Origin: Enterococcus sp. DIV2402
GTDB lineage: Bacteria; Bacillota; Bacilli; Lactobacillales; Enterococcaceae
Length of the DNA: 64,000 nucleotides
NCBI RefSeq assembly: GCF_017426705.2
Contig: NZ_CP147251.1
Location: 248,001-312,000, forward strand
Reading direction: 5' to 3'
This document shows positions 49,055 through 57,640 of the stretch, piece by piece. Every line of letters starts with the position of its first letter. Position 1 is the first letter of the stretch. The notes under the pieces are model-generated. The model made no database searches and was not told where the DNA came from. It worked only from the letters and a program-made list of their open reading frames with translations. The translations under genes and the position numbers were made by a program.

Positions 49055-50296
49055 TTATTTGCGTTTACGTATCATATCGCCAGGTTGAACCGGTTGCGTC
49101 ACTGGCATCGTTAAAATCATCATCGGGTTAGGTGCACGATCAATACTTTGTCCCTCTTCATCATACATTTCATGCACAACTTGCTCAAAATGATGGAAGC
49201 CTGGACCATAAAATTCAATTTCATCGCCTACTTCAAAAAGATTCCGTTGACGAATTGTTGCGATTTGTGTTATTTCATCATAATTTAACACTTCACCTAT
49301 AAATTTATACTCAGGAATTTTTCGTCGTTCTCCAAATAGTTGTTCATTTTCAGAAGGTGTCTTGTAATAAAAGCCAGTCGCAAGTTCACGTTGCGCAACT
49401 TTCCATAACTCATCAATCCATTCTTGCTTGCAGACATAATTTTCAGGATCTGCCATATAACTATCCACGGCTGCTTTATAAACATTGGCAACAGTTGAGA
49501 CATAATGAATCGATTTCATGCGGCCTTCAATTTTAAAACTATCAACACCGTTTTGAATCAAATCAGGAATGTGTTCAATCATTGACATATCTACTGCACT
49601 CATTGAAAATTCTTCTGCCACAGTCCCATTTTCTGTTAAGCTATGACGTTCTCCACCAAATGGTAAGTCATATAAATCATATTTCCAACGACAGGATTGG
49701 CAACAACCACCCCGATTAGCATCACGCATCGCCATATGATTAGACAACGTACAACGACCTGAATAGGAGATACACATGGCACCATGAATAAAAGCTTCAA
49801 TTTCAATATCCGTATTTTTACGAATTTCCGCCACTTCTTCCATAGAAACTTCGCGCGCTAAGACTACTCGTTCTAGCCCTTCTTCTTTCCAAAATTCAAG
49901 TGTTTCGTAGTTAGTTGCTGACGCTTGGGTTGATAAATGAATCGGTAAGCCTGGTGCTTCTGTCGCACAAATTTCAATTAAGGCTGGATCAGAAACAATT
50001 ACTGCAGAAATTCCCACATCACGCAATTCACGGAAAAATTCTCCGGCACCCGCTTGGTTTTGTTCATGAGTAACCATATTTGCTGCAACATACACTTTTG
50101 CCTGATGTTCTTTTGCAAATGCCACACCTTCTGCCATCTGTTCATAGGTGAAGTTTCCTGCGCGGCTACGTAATCCATAAGCATTGCCGCCAATATACAC
50201 GGCATCCGCACCATAACGAATGGCTGTCTTTAGTTTTTCCAAAGTCCCAGCTGGAGCTAAGACTTCTGGTCGTTTTAATGCTTGTTTAACAGTCAT
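49055..50296 (-). CDS. trhP2: U32-family protein, tRNA 5-hydroxyuridine synthesis (TrhP2-like)
   Basis: A 413-residue protein of peptidase family U32. The start LAPAGTLEKLKTAIRYGADA and the U32 signature EAFIHGAMCISYSGRCTLSN followed by GGCCQSCRW are clear; the Cys residues probably bind a metal or iron-sulphur cluster. In Bacillus subtilis the pair YrrN/YrrO, now TrhP1/TrhP2, makes 5-hydroxyuridine at the wobble position of tRNA with prephenate. The same pair order here supports that role rather than a peptidase role. AAGGAGCAAG precedes the ATG. It lies 11 bp after trhP1. Confidence 0.88.
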   Translation of the reverse strand: MTVKQALKRPEVLAPAGTLEKLKTAIRYGADAVYIGGNAYGLRSRAGNFTYEQMAEGVAFAKEHQAKVYVAANMVTHEQNQAGAGEFFRELRDVGISAVIVSDPALIEICATEAPGLPIHLSTQASATNYETLEFWKEEGLERVVLAREVSMEEVAEIRKNTDIEIEAFIHGAMCISYSGRCTLSNHMAMRDANRGGCCQSCRWKYDLYDLPFGGERHSLTENGTVAEEFSMSAVDMSMIEHIPDLIQNGVDSFKIEGRMKSIHYVSTVANVYKAAVDSYMADPENYVCKQEWIDELWKVAQRELATGFYYKTPSENEQLFGERRKIPEYKFIGEVLNYDEITQIATIRQRNLFEVGDEIEFYGPGFHHFEQVVHEMYDEEGQSIDRAPNPMMILTMPVTQPVQPGDMIRKRK

Positions 50297-50307
50297 TTTC
50301 TTGCTCC

Positions 50308-51228
50308 TTATTTAATTTTACTTGGCTCAATATAATAAAAGCCTGTATCTAACTCACGATTTTCAGGATGTAGACTTTGTACTTTTTTGTACAAATCATC
50401 CGCCAATGTTGGTGTCCATTCATTTGCTAAAATTGCTTGGCGTGCTTGATTAAACAAGCGAGCAATTTCCACAAAGTTTTGGCCGCTACAAAATATACCA
50501 TCTAGCTTCCAGGTTTGATATCCTAGTGCATGCAAATCCGCTACTTCCCTCATTAAACAAACATCATTACTTGCAAAAATGTGTGTGCCATGACTATCTT
50601 CATAAATAGAATAATGAGTATAATCTTTTTTCGGTTCAGATAAAAATAATCCGCGCGCTTTACTAATATCTTCATTTTGTTGCGTAAAATGATAGTAATT
50701 TTGCAATAATGGACGTTTTGATTGATGAATGCATGTCGCGCCGTATACTAACACTTCTACAGGTACTTCCACCGTTTGAACCAATGCTTTCATTTCATCA
50801 AACGGAACTTCACGTGCTAAAACAGCACCATTTGCTCCTCGTTTTGCCCAAAAATTAATTTGACGCGCACTCGTAACTAGCGTTTCACCATCATACACAA
50901 AGGGTAATTGCCATTCGGGATGTTTGTTCAAGACATAAATAACTCCTACATCTCCAACAGAAATCTTATCCACTTGAATCTCATGTAAAAAAGCTAAATA
51001 TTCAGGAATCATTTTCATTTTTTCAGGATGCATCAACCCGTTTACGGCGACCATCGCTTGCTTGCCTGCTTGATGAGCAAGTTCGACTAATTCTTTTTGC
51101 TCTTCTCTTGAAAACGTATGGGGTAAACGTAACCCAAACATTTCTTCTCCAAAGAAAATCGTATCAACGATTGGTAACAATTCTTTGGCTTGTTCTGTTG
51201 ACTCAACAGTTGCGATTAATTCAATCAT
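50308..51228 (-). CDS. trhP1: U32-family protein, tRNA 5-hydroxyuridine synthesis (TrhP1-like)
   Basis: A 306-residue, shorter member of family U32 that begins MIELIATVESTEQAKELLP and contains VEVLVYGATCIHQSKRPLLQNYY in place of the full signature, with fewer Cys residues than its partner. It is the first gene of the pair, with AAGGAGGAT before the ATG. A promoter candidate (TTGGAA, 17-bp spacer, TAATAT) lies just upstream, overlapped by inverted repeats. Confidence 0.85.
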   Translation of the reverse strand: MIELIATVESTEQAKELLPIVDTIFFGEEMFGLRLPHTFSREEQKELVELAHQAGKQAMVAVNGLMHPEKMKMIPEYLAFLHEIQVDKISVGDVGVIYVLNKHPEWQLPFVYDGETLVTSARQINFWAKRGANGAVLAREVPFDEMKALVQTVEVPVEVLVYGATCIHQSKRPLLQNYYHFTQQNEDISKARGLFLSEPKKDYTHYSIYEDSHGTHIFASNDVCLMREVADLHALGYQTWKLDGIFCSGQNFVEIARLFNQARQAILANEWTPTLADDLYKKVQSLHPENRELDTGFYYIEPSKIK

Positions 51229-51298
51229 TTTGTTATCCTCCTTGCAACTAATTCATATTATCACAAGCAGAATAATTTTCCAACAGATATTGTGTTGG

Positions 51299-51330
51299 AA
51301 TTCACTAAATTTATGAACAAATAGTGAATT
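51299..51330. promoter_or_regulatory. Inverted repeats upstream of the trhP genes
   Basis: AATTCACTA (51299-51307) and TAGTGAATT (51322-51330) form a 9-bp inverted repeat with a 14-nt spacer. Next to it, TCCAACA...TGTTGGA forms another. Both lie just upstream of the trhP promoter candidate and may be operators. Confidence 0.35.
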
Positions 51331-51356
51331 ATGTAACTTATGCTTCGTTGATAAAA

Positions 51357-51392
51357 AAAGTATTTCCAATCAACCATAATTGGAAATACTTT
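51357..51392 (-). terminator. Terminator after the HAD hydrolase gene
   Basis: AAAAGTATTTCCAAT and ATTGGAAATACTTTT form a 15-bp stem with T-runs, four bases past the stop codon. Confidence 0.9.
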
Positions 51393-51395
51393 TCA

Positions 51396-52100
51396 TTAGT
51401 TCAAAAATAATTTTTTGAGTAACGGTGTCACGGGTTGATTTCCTTCTAACAAATAATCTTGTCGAGAAATAGCTTCTGTAGCTAGATGGTTGCGATAGTT
51501 TAACCAAATCGCTTGCCAACCAGCATCTTTGGCACCAACAATATCATTGGTGTACGAATCACCCACATAGATAGCCTGCTTGGGTTCGATGCCTAGCTTT
51601 TGTTCCACATGACGAAATAATCGCACATCCGGCTTAGCAATCCCTACTTGTGCTGAAATGAAAATATGCTCTTCAGAAATCCATTCTGTGAGTGCCAATT
51701 GATGCACTTTACGCCATTGATGCGCCGTTGGACCATTTGTAATGACGCCAATTAGAATATTTTCTTGCTGACAAAATTGCAATGCCTCTTTCATCTCTTC
51801 TCGCAACTCAATTTCCCCTTGAAAACGGACATAATCAGTTTGAAAAGCTAACGCCTTTTCTCGAGAAAGCTCATGTTTAAATTGCTGACAAGCTCGCTGA
51901 ATTCTTAAAACACGCATATCTTCCATTGATATTTCGCCACTTTCAGACAAATGGAAATACGCATCGCTCACCTTACGAAATTCCAAATACAACTCCTCTA
52001 ATTCTGCCTCTCGGAAGTCCAATTGTTCTTCAATCGCTCGCTTAAAAGGAACGAATTGATCGTACAACGTATCATCCACATCAAAAAACAATGCCTGCAT
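51396..52100 (-). CDS. HAD-superfamily hydrolase (YjjG/PynA-like)
   Basis: A 234-residue phosphatase. The catalytic Asp pair is in FFDVDDTLYD at the N-terminus. The second motif ITNGPT, the Lys motif GIAKPD and the last acidic motif VGDSYTNDIVGA are all present, with a helical cap after residue 20. The nearest known group acts on nucleotides or on modified pyrimidines, but the substrate is not certain. It follows the MazG-like gene by 12 bp, so a shared housecleaning role for nucleotides is possible (inference). Confidence 0.88.
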   Translation of the reverse strand: MQALFFDVDDTLYDQFVPFKRAIEEQLDFREAELEELYLEFRKVSDAYFHLSESGEISMEDMRVLRIQRACQQFKHELSREKALAFQTDYVRFQGEIELREEMKEALQFCQQENILIGVITNGPTAHQWRKVHQLALTEWISEEHIFISAQVGIAKPDVRLFRHVEQKLGIEPKQAIYVGDSYTNDIVGAKDAGWQAIWLNYRNHLATEAISRQDYLLEGNQPVTPLLKKLFLN

Positions 52101-52112
52101 AAAATTTCTCCT

Positions 52113-52418
52113 TTAAATTTTATCGATTGGGTATTTAATCGCATTTTTCTCTAACTTTTCTTGAATAATCTCTTCAACATCAAGACCAAGATTATCTGAT
52201 AACATCAATGTATAAATCAATACATCCGCAATTTCTTCTTTAATATTCGCTAAATTCTTTTCAACACCTTCATCTGCTGACACCCATTGAAAGTCTTCCA
52301 ACAGTTCTGCTGCTTCAATCGAAATTGAAATTGCTAAATCCTTTGCATTATGAAATGGTCGCCAATTCCGCTCATCACGGAATTGATTGATTTGGTCGAT
52401 AGTTGGTTTTAGGGACAT
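52113..52418 (-). CDS. MazG-like nucleotide pyrophosphohydrolase
   Basis: A 101-residue helical enzyme. The magnesium-binding pattern appears as EAAELLEDFQW and, 22 residues later, KEEIADVLIYTLML (ExxE...ExxD). Family members cleave non-standard nucleoside triphosphates to monophosphates and diphosphate. CGAGGTGTC precedes the ATG. It heads a two-gene unit with the HAD hydrolase and is divergent from the restriction-modification island. Confidence 0.9.
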   Translation of the reverse strand: MSLKPTIDQINQFRDERNWRPFHNAKDLAISISIEAAELLEDFQWVSADEGVEKNLANIKEEIADVLIYTLMLSDNLGLDVEEIIQEKLEKNAIKYPIDKI

Positions 52419-52590
52419 GTGACACCTCGGTTATTTTTTGTTTAGATAGTTGACAAAAGTGTACCATAAAAACAATGAAAACTAACAACGAAAAATAAAC
52501 TAACATCTTGTTAAATTTCATGTTAAAATAAAAGTTTTGTGGCAAACATTTCAAAATTTTTTTCGAATATTAATAATAGAATCAAATCAG

Positions 52591-52619
52591 TTGATCTTTT
52601 TTGTGATTTTTTGTATAGT
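52591..52619 (+). promoter_or_regulatory. Promoter of the cytosine methyltransferase, with a GATC site in the -35
   Basis: TTGATC (52591-52596), a 17-bp spacer and TATAGT (52614-52619). The -35 includes GATC, the predicted target of the encoded methylase, so the gene could be controlled by its own methylation (inference). Confidence 0.65.
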
Positions 52620-52651
52620 ATGGTTAGCTAAACCGAAAGGATGTTCGCTTA

Positions 52652-53938
52652 ATGAAAAAAAAAATGAAAGTTTTGGAACTTTTCGCTGGAGTCGGTGGCT
52701 TTAGAGTCGGCTTAGAAAATTCTAATCCAGACCTATTCATAACAAAATGGGCTAATCAATGGGAACCATCTCGCAAATCGCAAGATGCGTTTGAAGTCTA
52801 CGATTACCATTTTCCTAATAGTGAGAATATAAACATAAGTATTGAAGACATTACCGATGAACAGTTTAAAGAAATGGATGCAGATATTATTGTAGGCGGT
52901 TTTCCTTGCCAAGATTACTCTGTCGCTCGTAGTAAAAAAAATGAAATGGGCATTCAAGGAAAAAAAGGTGTATTATTTTGGCAAATCATTCGTGCTACTC
53001 AAATTATTGAGCCTAAATATCTTATTTTAGAAAATGTTGACCGTTTATTAAAATCGCCGTCTAAACAACGTGGACGTGATTTTGCTATTATGTTAGCTTC
53101 ATTTAATGAATTAGGTTATTCAGTGGAATGGCGTGTAATAAATGCGGCTGAATATGGAAGAAGTCAACGTCGCCGCCGTGTATTTTTCTTTGTATATAAA
53201 AATGATACTCCTTTTGCTAAAAAAATGGATTATCAATTTGAAGAAAAACAACCTGAAAATTTCTTTGATGAAGAATCATTATACGATGAATATATTTTTA
53301 AAGAAGGATTATTTGCACGCCAATTTCCAATTACAAATACACCATATAAATCTAGACATGCTTTTTATGAATTACCTAGCGATATTGTCGCAATTTCAGA
53401 TAATTTTACAGGTACGGTATGGAATACTGGAATTATGCGTCATGGACGCTATTTTACTATCGATACGGTTCCATTAGGTAATGAAAAACCTATTACTTTA
53501 GGTGAAATTTTACAAGCTGAAGAAACTATCGATGAAAAATATTATTTAAATGATAAAGCTAAGCTAGAAAAATTCAACTATCTAAGAGGCCCTAAAAAGA
53601 TTGAGCGTACTTCTATAGATGGACACACATATGTTTTTTCTGAAGGTGGAATGTCTCCATATGATGATTTATCTTTACCCGGTAGAACGATGTTAACCTC
53701 GGAGGGCTCTGTGAATCGCTCTACCCACTTTCTAAAAATCAATGGGCGTTACAGGTTGTTAACACCTATTGAAGCAGAACGTTTACAAGATTTTCCAGAT
53801 GATTGGACCCGATGGAAAAAGCTGAAAAGTGGAGAGATAGTAGAAGTTACTGACAGAATGCGTATGTTTTTTATGGGGAATGCTTTAGTTACTAAAATTG
53901 TCGAACGTATCGGTGATGAATTACAAAAAATACAGTGA
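52652..53938 (+). CDS. DNA (cytosine-5) methyltransferase, predicted GATC-specific
   Basis: It methylates cytosine to protect host DNA from the neighbouring Sau3AI-like enzyme. The 428-residue protein has the m5C motifs in order: LELFAGVGGFRVGL (I), GGFPCQDYSVA with the catalytic Cys (IV), LENVDRLLKS (VI), SQRRRRVFFF (VIII), ERLQDFPDDWTRW (IX) and GNALVTKIVERI (X). The target region between VIII and IX sets the specificity. GATC is inferred from its partner. The gene is AT-rich like the rest of the island and is convergent with the endonuclease gene. Confidence 0.94.
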   Translation: MKKKMKVLELFAGVGGFRVGLENSNPDLFITKWANQWEPSRKSQDAFEVYDYHFPNSENINISIEDITDEQFKEMDADIIVGGFPCQDYSVARSKKNEMGIQGKKGVLFWQIIRATQIIEPKYLILENVDRLLKSPSKQRGRDFAIMLASFNELGYSVEWRVINAAEYGRSQRRRRVFFFVYKNDTPFAKKMDYQFEEKQPENFFDEESLYDEYIFKEGLFARQFPITNTPYKSRHAFYELPSDIVAISDNFTGTVWNTGIMRHGRYFTIDTVPLGNEKPITLGEILQAEETIDEKYYLNDKAKLEKFNYLRGPKKIERTSIDGHTYVFSEGGMSPYDDLSLPGRTMLTSEGSVNRSTHFLKINGRYRLLTPIEAERLQDFPDDWTRWKKLKSGEIVEVTDRMRMFFMGNALVTKIVERIGDELQKIQ

Positions 53939-53962
53939 GAACTTTTATACTCACTGTATTTT
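53931..53962. terminator. Bidirectional terminator between methyltransferase and endonuclease genes
   Basis: TACAGTGAG (53931-53939) and CTCACTGTA (53950-53958) form a 9-bp stem, followed by TTTTTATTT. Confidence 0.82.
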
Positions 53963-53965
53963 TAT

Positions 53966-55468
53966 TTATAATAAATCTGAAATTTGTGAAAGAATATAAT
54001 CGTTATTTAACCAAAAACATTGTTTCGTCATCCAATCATCCGCATATGCTTCTGGTTTATTTTTCCATCTTGCTGCAACAGGTAATTGATCTGCATTGAC
54101 TGTATCCCCCGCTAAATAAGAAGATACGCTAGCATGCGGACGTACATGTATAATACGTTTATCGCTTTTTTTTATAAAATTATTTTTAACTGAATTTCCT
54201 TGATAAGTTAACTCTACTCCGCTATTCAAAGTATTTACTGTGTCTTGCCACGCATCTTGTACAATTGTATCTAAATCCTTTTCTGGCATCGTCCAAAATT
54301 TTGCTCCTTTAAATACATAATTATCTTTAACTTGTTCTTTAAACACAATAAATAAAAATTTAGACGCATCCATTGTATCTCTCAGAGTAGACTCTTCCCA
54401 ATTTTCAGATGCTAATTCTTTAAATTTAAAGGCTGGAAAACTCATACTTTCTTTAATAGTTCCATTTAAACTTACACGAATGGTCTTTAGAGAAATATTG
54501 GCTTTAAAAAATTCCTCTGTTTTTTCTAAATTACCATAAATTCCTAACATTCTACTTGCTAGCATGGCATTGATACTCTTAGGAAAATTTCCATTACTAT
54601 TTTTTTGAATACCGAATAATTCCGCTAAGTATATAATGGTCTTCCCACTATAACGATTCAAACATTTTAAAATGTATTGTTCTAACGATTCATTTTCTAA
54701 AATACTTGTATCTTTTACGATGCTTTCTTGTATATGATAGTCTTCTTGTATTTCAAAGATTTCACCTGCTGAAAAGGGGGTTACACGAATATTGGAGTCT
54801 TCCTTTTCTCCAAAAATATATTCTCTAAGAAGATAAGTCATATAGCTACTTTTTAATGAATACGCACGCTGCATCGCTTTAGGTGCGTTCAATTCTTCTC
54901 GTTGATTTCGTAAAGAATTCTTATTTGCCCCTTTCGAACAAGCACCTAGATACATTGTTAAACCTTCAGATAATTCATGAGCTCTTCCAGAAGTAATATA
55001 ACCATGAATTTTTTCCCAGTCTTGTTTAATGATTAATAAATCTTTTTTTGGATAAGTAAATAAAACAGACTGTAAAATATGCCAATCAAGCCATGACTTT
55101 TCTTTTTCATATCCATAAAATCCTAATTCCATATAACGATTTTTTTTCCAAAATGAACTAGTTTCGAATGTTTTGTCAAATTCTTCGATGTAATTAATAA
55201 TATTTAATACTAGTCTTTCTTTTGCTGACTTCCCGTTTTTTGTTTCTCGTATTCCAGTTGCTTTTAATTCTACACCTGCTTCTGGTAAATCAGCTCCTGC
55301 TATATTATTCTTTTCTACACCAAACCATGACTCCCATGCATCGCCAACTTGTGATTTTTTTCCAGATATTTTCATATCCATTTCTTCAACTAATTCTGAA
55401 ATTGGTTTACCTACTGCTTCACAACCACGATTATGAACTTTTTCTTTTGTATTGTAGAGTGACTGCAT
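53966..55468 (-). CDS. Type II restriction endonuclease, Sau3AI family (predicted GATC)
   Basis: The 500-residue protein is similar along its length to Sau3AI, from EKVHNRGCEAVGKPISEL at the start to WMTKQCFWLNNDYI at the end. The catalytic MutH/Sau3AI-type D-x6-E-x-K site is visible in ADLPEAGVELKA (Asp60, Glu67, Lys69), followed by KERLVLNIINY. The second half is the related but inactive domain that serves as an allosteric DNA-binding unit in Sau3AI. Sau3AI cuts 5' of GATC regardless of adenine methylation. AGGAGG precedes the ATG. The gene lies 25 bp after the reader-nuclease gene, with which it is probably transcribed. Confidence 0.95.
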   Translation of the reverse strand: MQSLYNTKEKVHNRGCEAVGKPISELVEEMDMKISGKKSQVGDAWESWFGVEKNNIAGADLPEAGVELKATGIRETKNGKSAKERLVLNIINYIEEFDKTFETSSFWKKNRYMELGFYGYEKEKSWLDWHILQSVLFTYPKKDLLIIKQDWEKIHGYITSGRAHELSEGLTMYLGACSKGANKNSLRNQREELNAPKAMQRAYSLKSSYMTYLLREYIFGEKEDSNIRVTPFSAGEIFEIQEDYHIQESIVKDTSILENESLEQYILKCLNRYSGKTIIYLAELFGIQKNSNGNFPKSINAMLASRMLGIYGNLEKTEEFFKANISLKTIRVSLNGTIKESMSFPAFKFKELASENWEESTLRDTMDASKFLFIVFKEQVKDNYVFKGAKFWTMPEKDLDTIVQDAWQDTVNTLNSGVELTYQGNSVKNNFIKKSDKRIIHVRPHASVSSYLAGDTVNADQLPVAARWKNKPEAYADDWMTKQCFWLNNDYILSQISDLL

Positions 55469-55493
55469 TTAATAACCTCCTGTTAGCATATAG

Positions 55494-56598
55494 CTACTTT
55501 AATTCTTGAAAAATTAACTTACTATTTTCAATTTTATATTTTAATATTCGTAATCTACTCCATTTTTTATTGATAGCTGGTTTGTTTTTAGAAAAAAAAC
55601 GTATTCCAATTTCTTTACTATATTCAACAACTTCCGAATCAAAATCGTGTCCTATAATATAAGCATCAATCATATCAAAATCTCCATGAGAATATTCTTG
55701 ATTAATCCAATCAACATATTTCATAATTTGGTTAACCACTTCTTTGCTAACCTTATCCCTTTTCAATTCCATTACAAGATATTTGCTTATTGTCGAATAT
55801 TTGGGTACTTTTCGGTAGCCAAATATATCCATCTTATCCATATAATCAATTGGTTTAAACGGTGATGCTACAACTTGATGACTTAAATAATCCCATCTGC
55901 CAAATGGTTCTTCATTTTTCATTAAATAGGAAATTAACGCCGATTCTAATCCCATTTCTCTTTTAAACATTGTTTCATTTTTTGCCACTTCGAATATTTT
56001 AGACGCATCTAGTTCATAATCTTGTTTTTCTAAATTTTGTATTTTTGTATGCAGAATTGGATTAAATTCAATCTTATCGCTATATTCAGCTAAAAATTCC
56101 TCATTTTCTTTAAGAATAATGTCAAATAATGCTTTATCTTCTATGTCATCAATTTTTATAAATGATAGTTTCCAAAATGCTCTTAACATTTTAAAAGCGC
56201 TAGGATTCGATTGTAATACATAATCCATATCTAAACCGTCCATAAAAAAGATAGGATCCGGTTTAAAAGTACAAATAAACCTAATTGAGTCATTCTCAAT
56301 AATTTTATCATATTCATTTAAATCATATATATGGTTTATCTGCATCTTTAAAATTAAGAAGTTTACATTCATGCTCTCCAATTGCTACTAATTTTCCAAT
56401 ACCATATAATTTTCTTTTTCTAAAAAAATAAATATGGTCTCCAGGATTCATGGAATGAAAATCTGCCAATGTTCCTTCAACAGATGAAGTCCACTGAGTC
56501 TTAGGTATTTTTAATATAGTTCCGTATACACCTTTTGATATATTGTCTCTTAATTCTTCTTCTTCAATATTTCCCATTGAAATAACATACCCCGCCAT
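55494..56598 (-). pseudogene. Restriction-island accessory protein: PUA/EVE-like N-terminus plus PD-(D/E)XK nuclease, split by a frameshift
   Basis: Two overlapping frames (56323-56598, 91 codons, and 55494-56381, 295 codons) together look like one protein of about 368 residues. The first part begins MAGYVISMGNIEEEELRD (GGAG upstream) and contains GDHIYFFRKRKLYGIGKL, resembling PUA/EVE/ASCH-like reader folds. The second part contains YMDKMDIFGYRK, then KYLVMELKRDK and a Gln-containing helix NQIMKYVDWI, a PD-(D/E)XK nuclease core. The frames meet at an (AT)4 tract, 56326-56333. One more AT unit gives the continuous reading ...DADKPYIYDLNEYDK. I recognise no named family. A role in modification-dependent restriction is inference from the fold and the location. 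Confidence 0.75.
56326..56333 (-). repeat. (AT)4 tract at the frameshift of the accessory nuclease
   Basis: The minus strand reads CC-ATATATAT-G. With four units the first frame stops at once (TGA at 56323). With five units the two halves fuse in frame. Short dinucleotide tracts are prone to slippage. Confidence 0.75.
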
Positions 56599-56622
56599 AG
56601 TCTAACCACTCCCTCTCCATTC

Positions 56623-56651
56623 ATTATACCCAATCAAAATAAGTAAAACAA
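56623..56651 (-). promoter_or_regulatory. Promoter of the accessory nuclease and endonuclease genes
   Basis: TTGTTT (56651-56646), a 17-bp spacer and a perfect TATAAT (56628-56623), 25 bp upstream of the start codon. The leader is very short. Confidence 0.72.
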
Positions 56652-56855
56652 AGTGACAGGTAATCTCGTTTTTCTTCACTCTCATTTTAAATAACAAATA
56701 AAATAATAAAAATAAATTTATACATAGCTCTTTCCTTTTTGTTAAACTTTATACATCTATATGAAAAAAACATCCGTTTAATCTTCTTATAACCATTGAT
56801 TTATCAATGATTAATTTACAAACGTATTCATTAACAATCTTGTGTTTTCATTAGG

Positions 56856-56884
56856 TTGAGACAAGCTTATTTTTTTGATATATG
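56856..56884 (+). promoter_or_regulatory. Aquaporin promoter
   Basis: TTGAGA (56856-56861), a 17-bp spacer and TATATG (56879-56884), about 40 bp before the start. Confidence 0.5.
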
Positions 56885-56924
56885 CTACACTTCAATAAAA
56901 TAGAATAACAAAGGAGCGATTTTT

Positions 56925-57593
56925 ATGAGAAAATATTGCGCAGAATTTATTGGCACGTTTGTTCTGGTGTTTTTAGGAACAGGTACAGTGGCAATTGCTA
57001 ACACAGGGGAGACGGCTATTGGCTATCTTGGTATCGGTTTAGCATTTGGTCTAGCTGTTACGATTATGGCGTGTGCTGTAGGTGGGGTGTCTGGAGGGAA
57101 TTTTAATCCAGCGGTTTCTTTAGCCATGATGTTGAATAAACGATTAGAAGTAAAAGATGGTATTTTTTATATTATTGCTCAATTTTTAGGTGCAATTGCA
57201 GCATCTGGTGTTTTATCAATTTTCATTCATGCATTGGGTTTACCAAAAGATGGTTTTGGACAAACTGATTTCCCCAATATTACGGCTGGACAAGCGTTTT
57301 TATTTGAAGCAATCATTACATTCTTATTCGTATTTGTCATTTTAATGGTCACAAGTAAAAAATATGGCCATGCTGGTCTAGCACCAATTGCGATTGGTTT
57401 AGCATTAGCTTTCCTAATCATTGTAGCTTTAAACTTAACTGGTGGTTCATTAAACCCTGCTCGTAGCTTTGGTCCTGCAATCTTTGCGGGTGGTTCAGCA
57501 TTAGCACACTACTGGGTATACTTATTAGCACCACTTGTTGGTTCAGCAATTGCTTCTTTTGCAGCAAAATTCATGGGTAGCGAAGAAGATTAA
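56925..57593 (+). CDS. Aquaporin, water-channel type (MIP family)
   Basis: A 222-residue channel with six membrane helices and the two half-helices marked by NPA motifs, NFNPAVS near residue 62 and SLNPARSFGPA near 180. The ARSFGPA ending of the second motif and the short length resemble AqpZ-type water channels more than glycerol facilitators. It helps fast water movement during osmotic change. AAAGGAGCG precedes the ATG. It is a single-gene unit closed by a terminator. Confidence 0.92.
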   Translation: MRKYCAEFIGTFVLVFLGTGTVAIANTGETAIGYLGIGLAFGLAVTIMACAVGGVSGGNFNPAVSLAMMLNKRLEVKDGIFYIIAQFLGAIAASGVLSIFIHALGLPKDGFGQTDFPNITAGQAFLFEAIITFLFVFVILMVTSKKYGHAGLAPIAIGLALAFLIIVALNLTGGSLNPARSFGPAIFAGGSALAHYWVYLLAPLVGSAIASFAAKFMGSEED

Positions 57594-57594
57594 T

Positions 57595-57638
57595 CACAAA
57601 AAAGCGAAGGACTGAATAATTCCCTCGCTTTTTTTGTG
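57595..57638. terminator. Bidirectional terminator between aquaporin and polyamine operon
   Basis: CACAAAAAAGCGA and TCGCTTTTTTTGTG pair around a 17-nt loop. T-runs on both strands suit the two convergent genes. Confidence 0.85.
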
Positions 57639-57640
57639 TC

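Larger units (their letters stand above)
56599..56924. other. Divergent intergenic region between the restriction island and the aquaporin
   Basis: A very AT-rich region. It holds the promoter of the accessory-nuclease operon (56623-56651), the aquaporin promoter (56856-56884) and a palindrome CATTGAT-TT-ATCAATG (56794-56809) that may be an operator. Confidence 0.5.
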
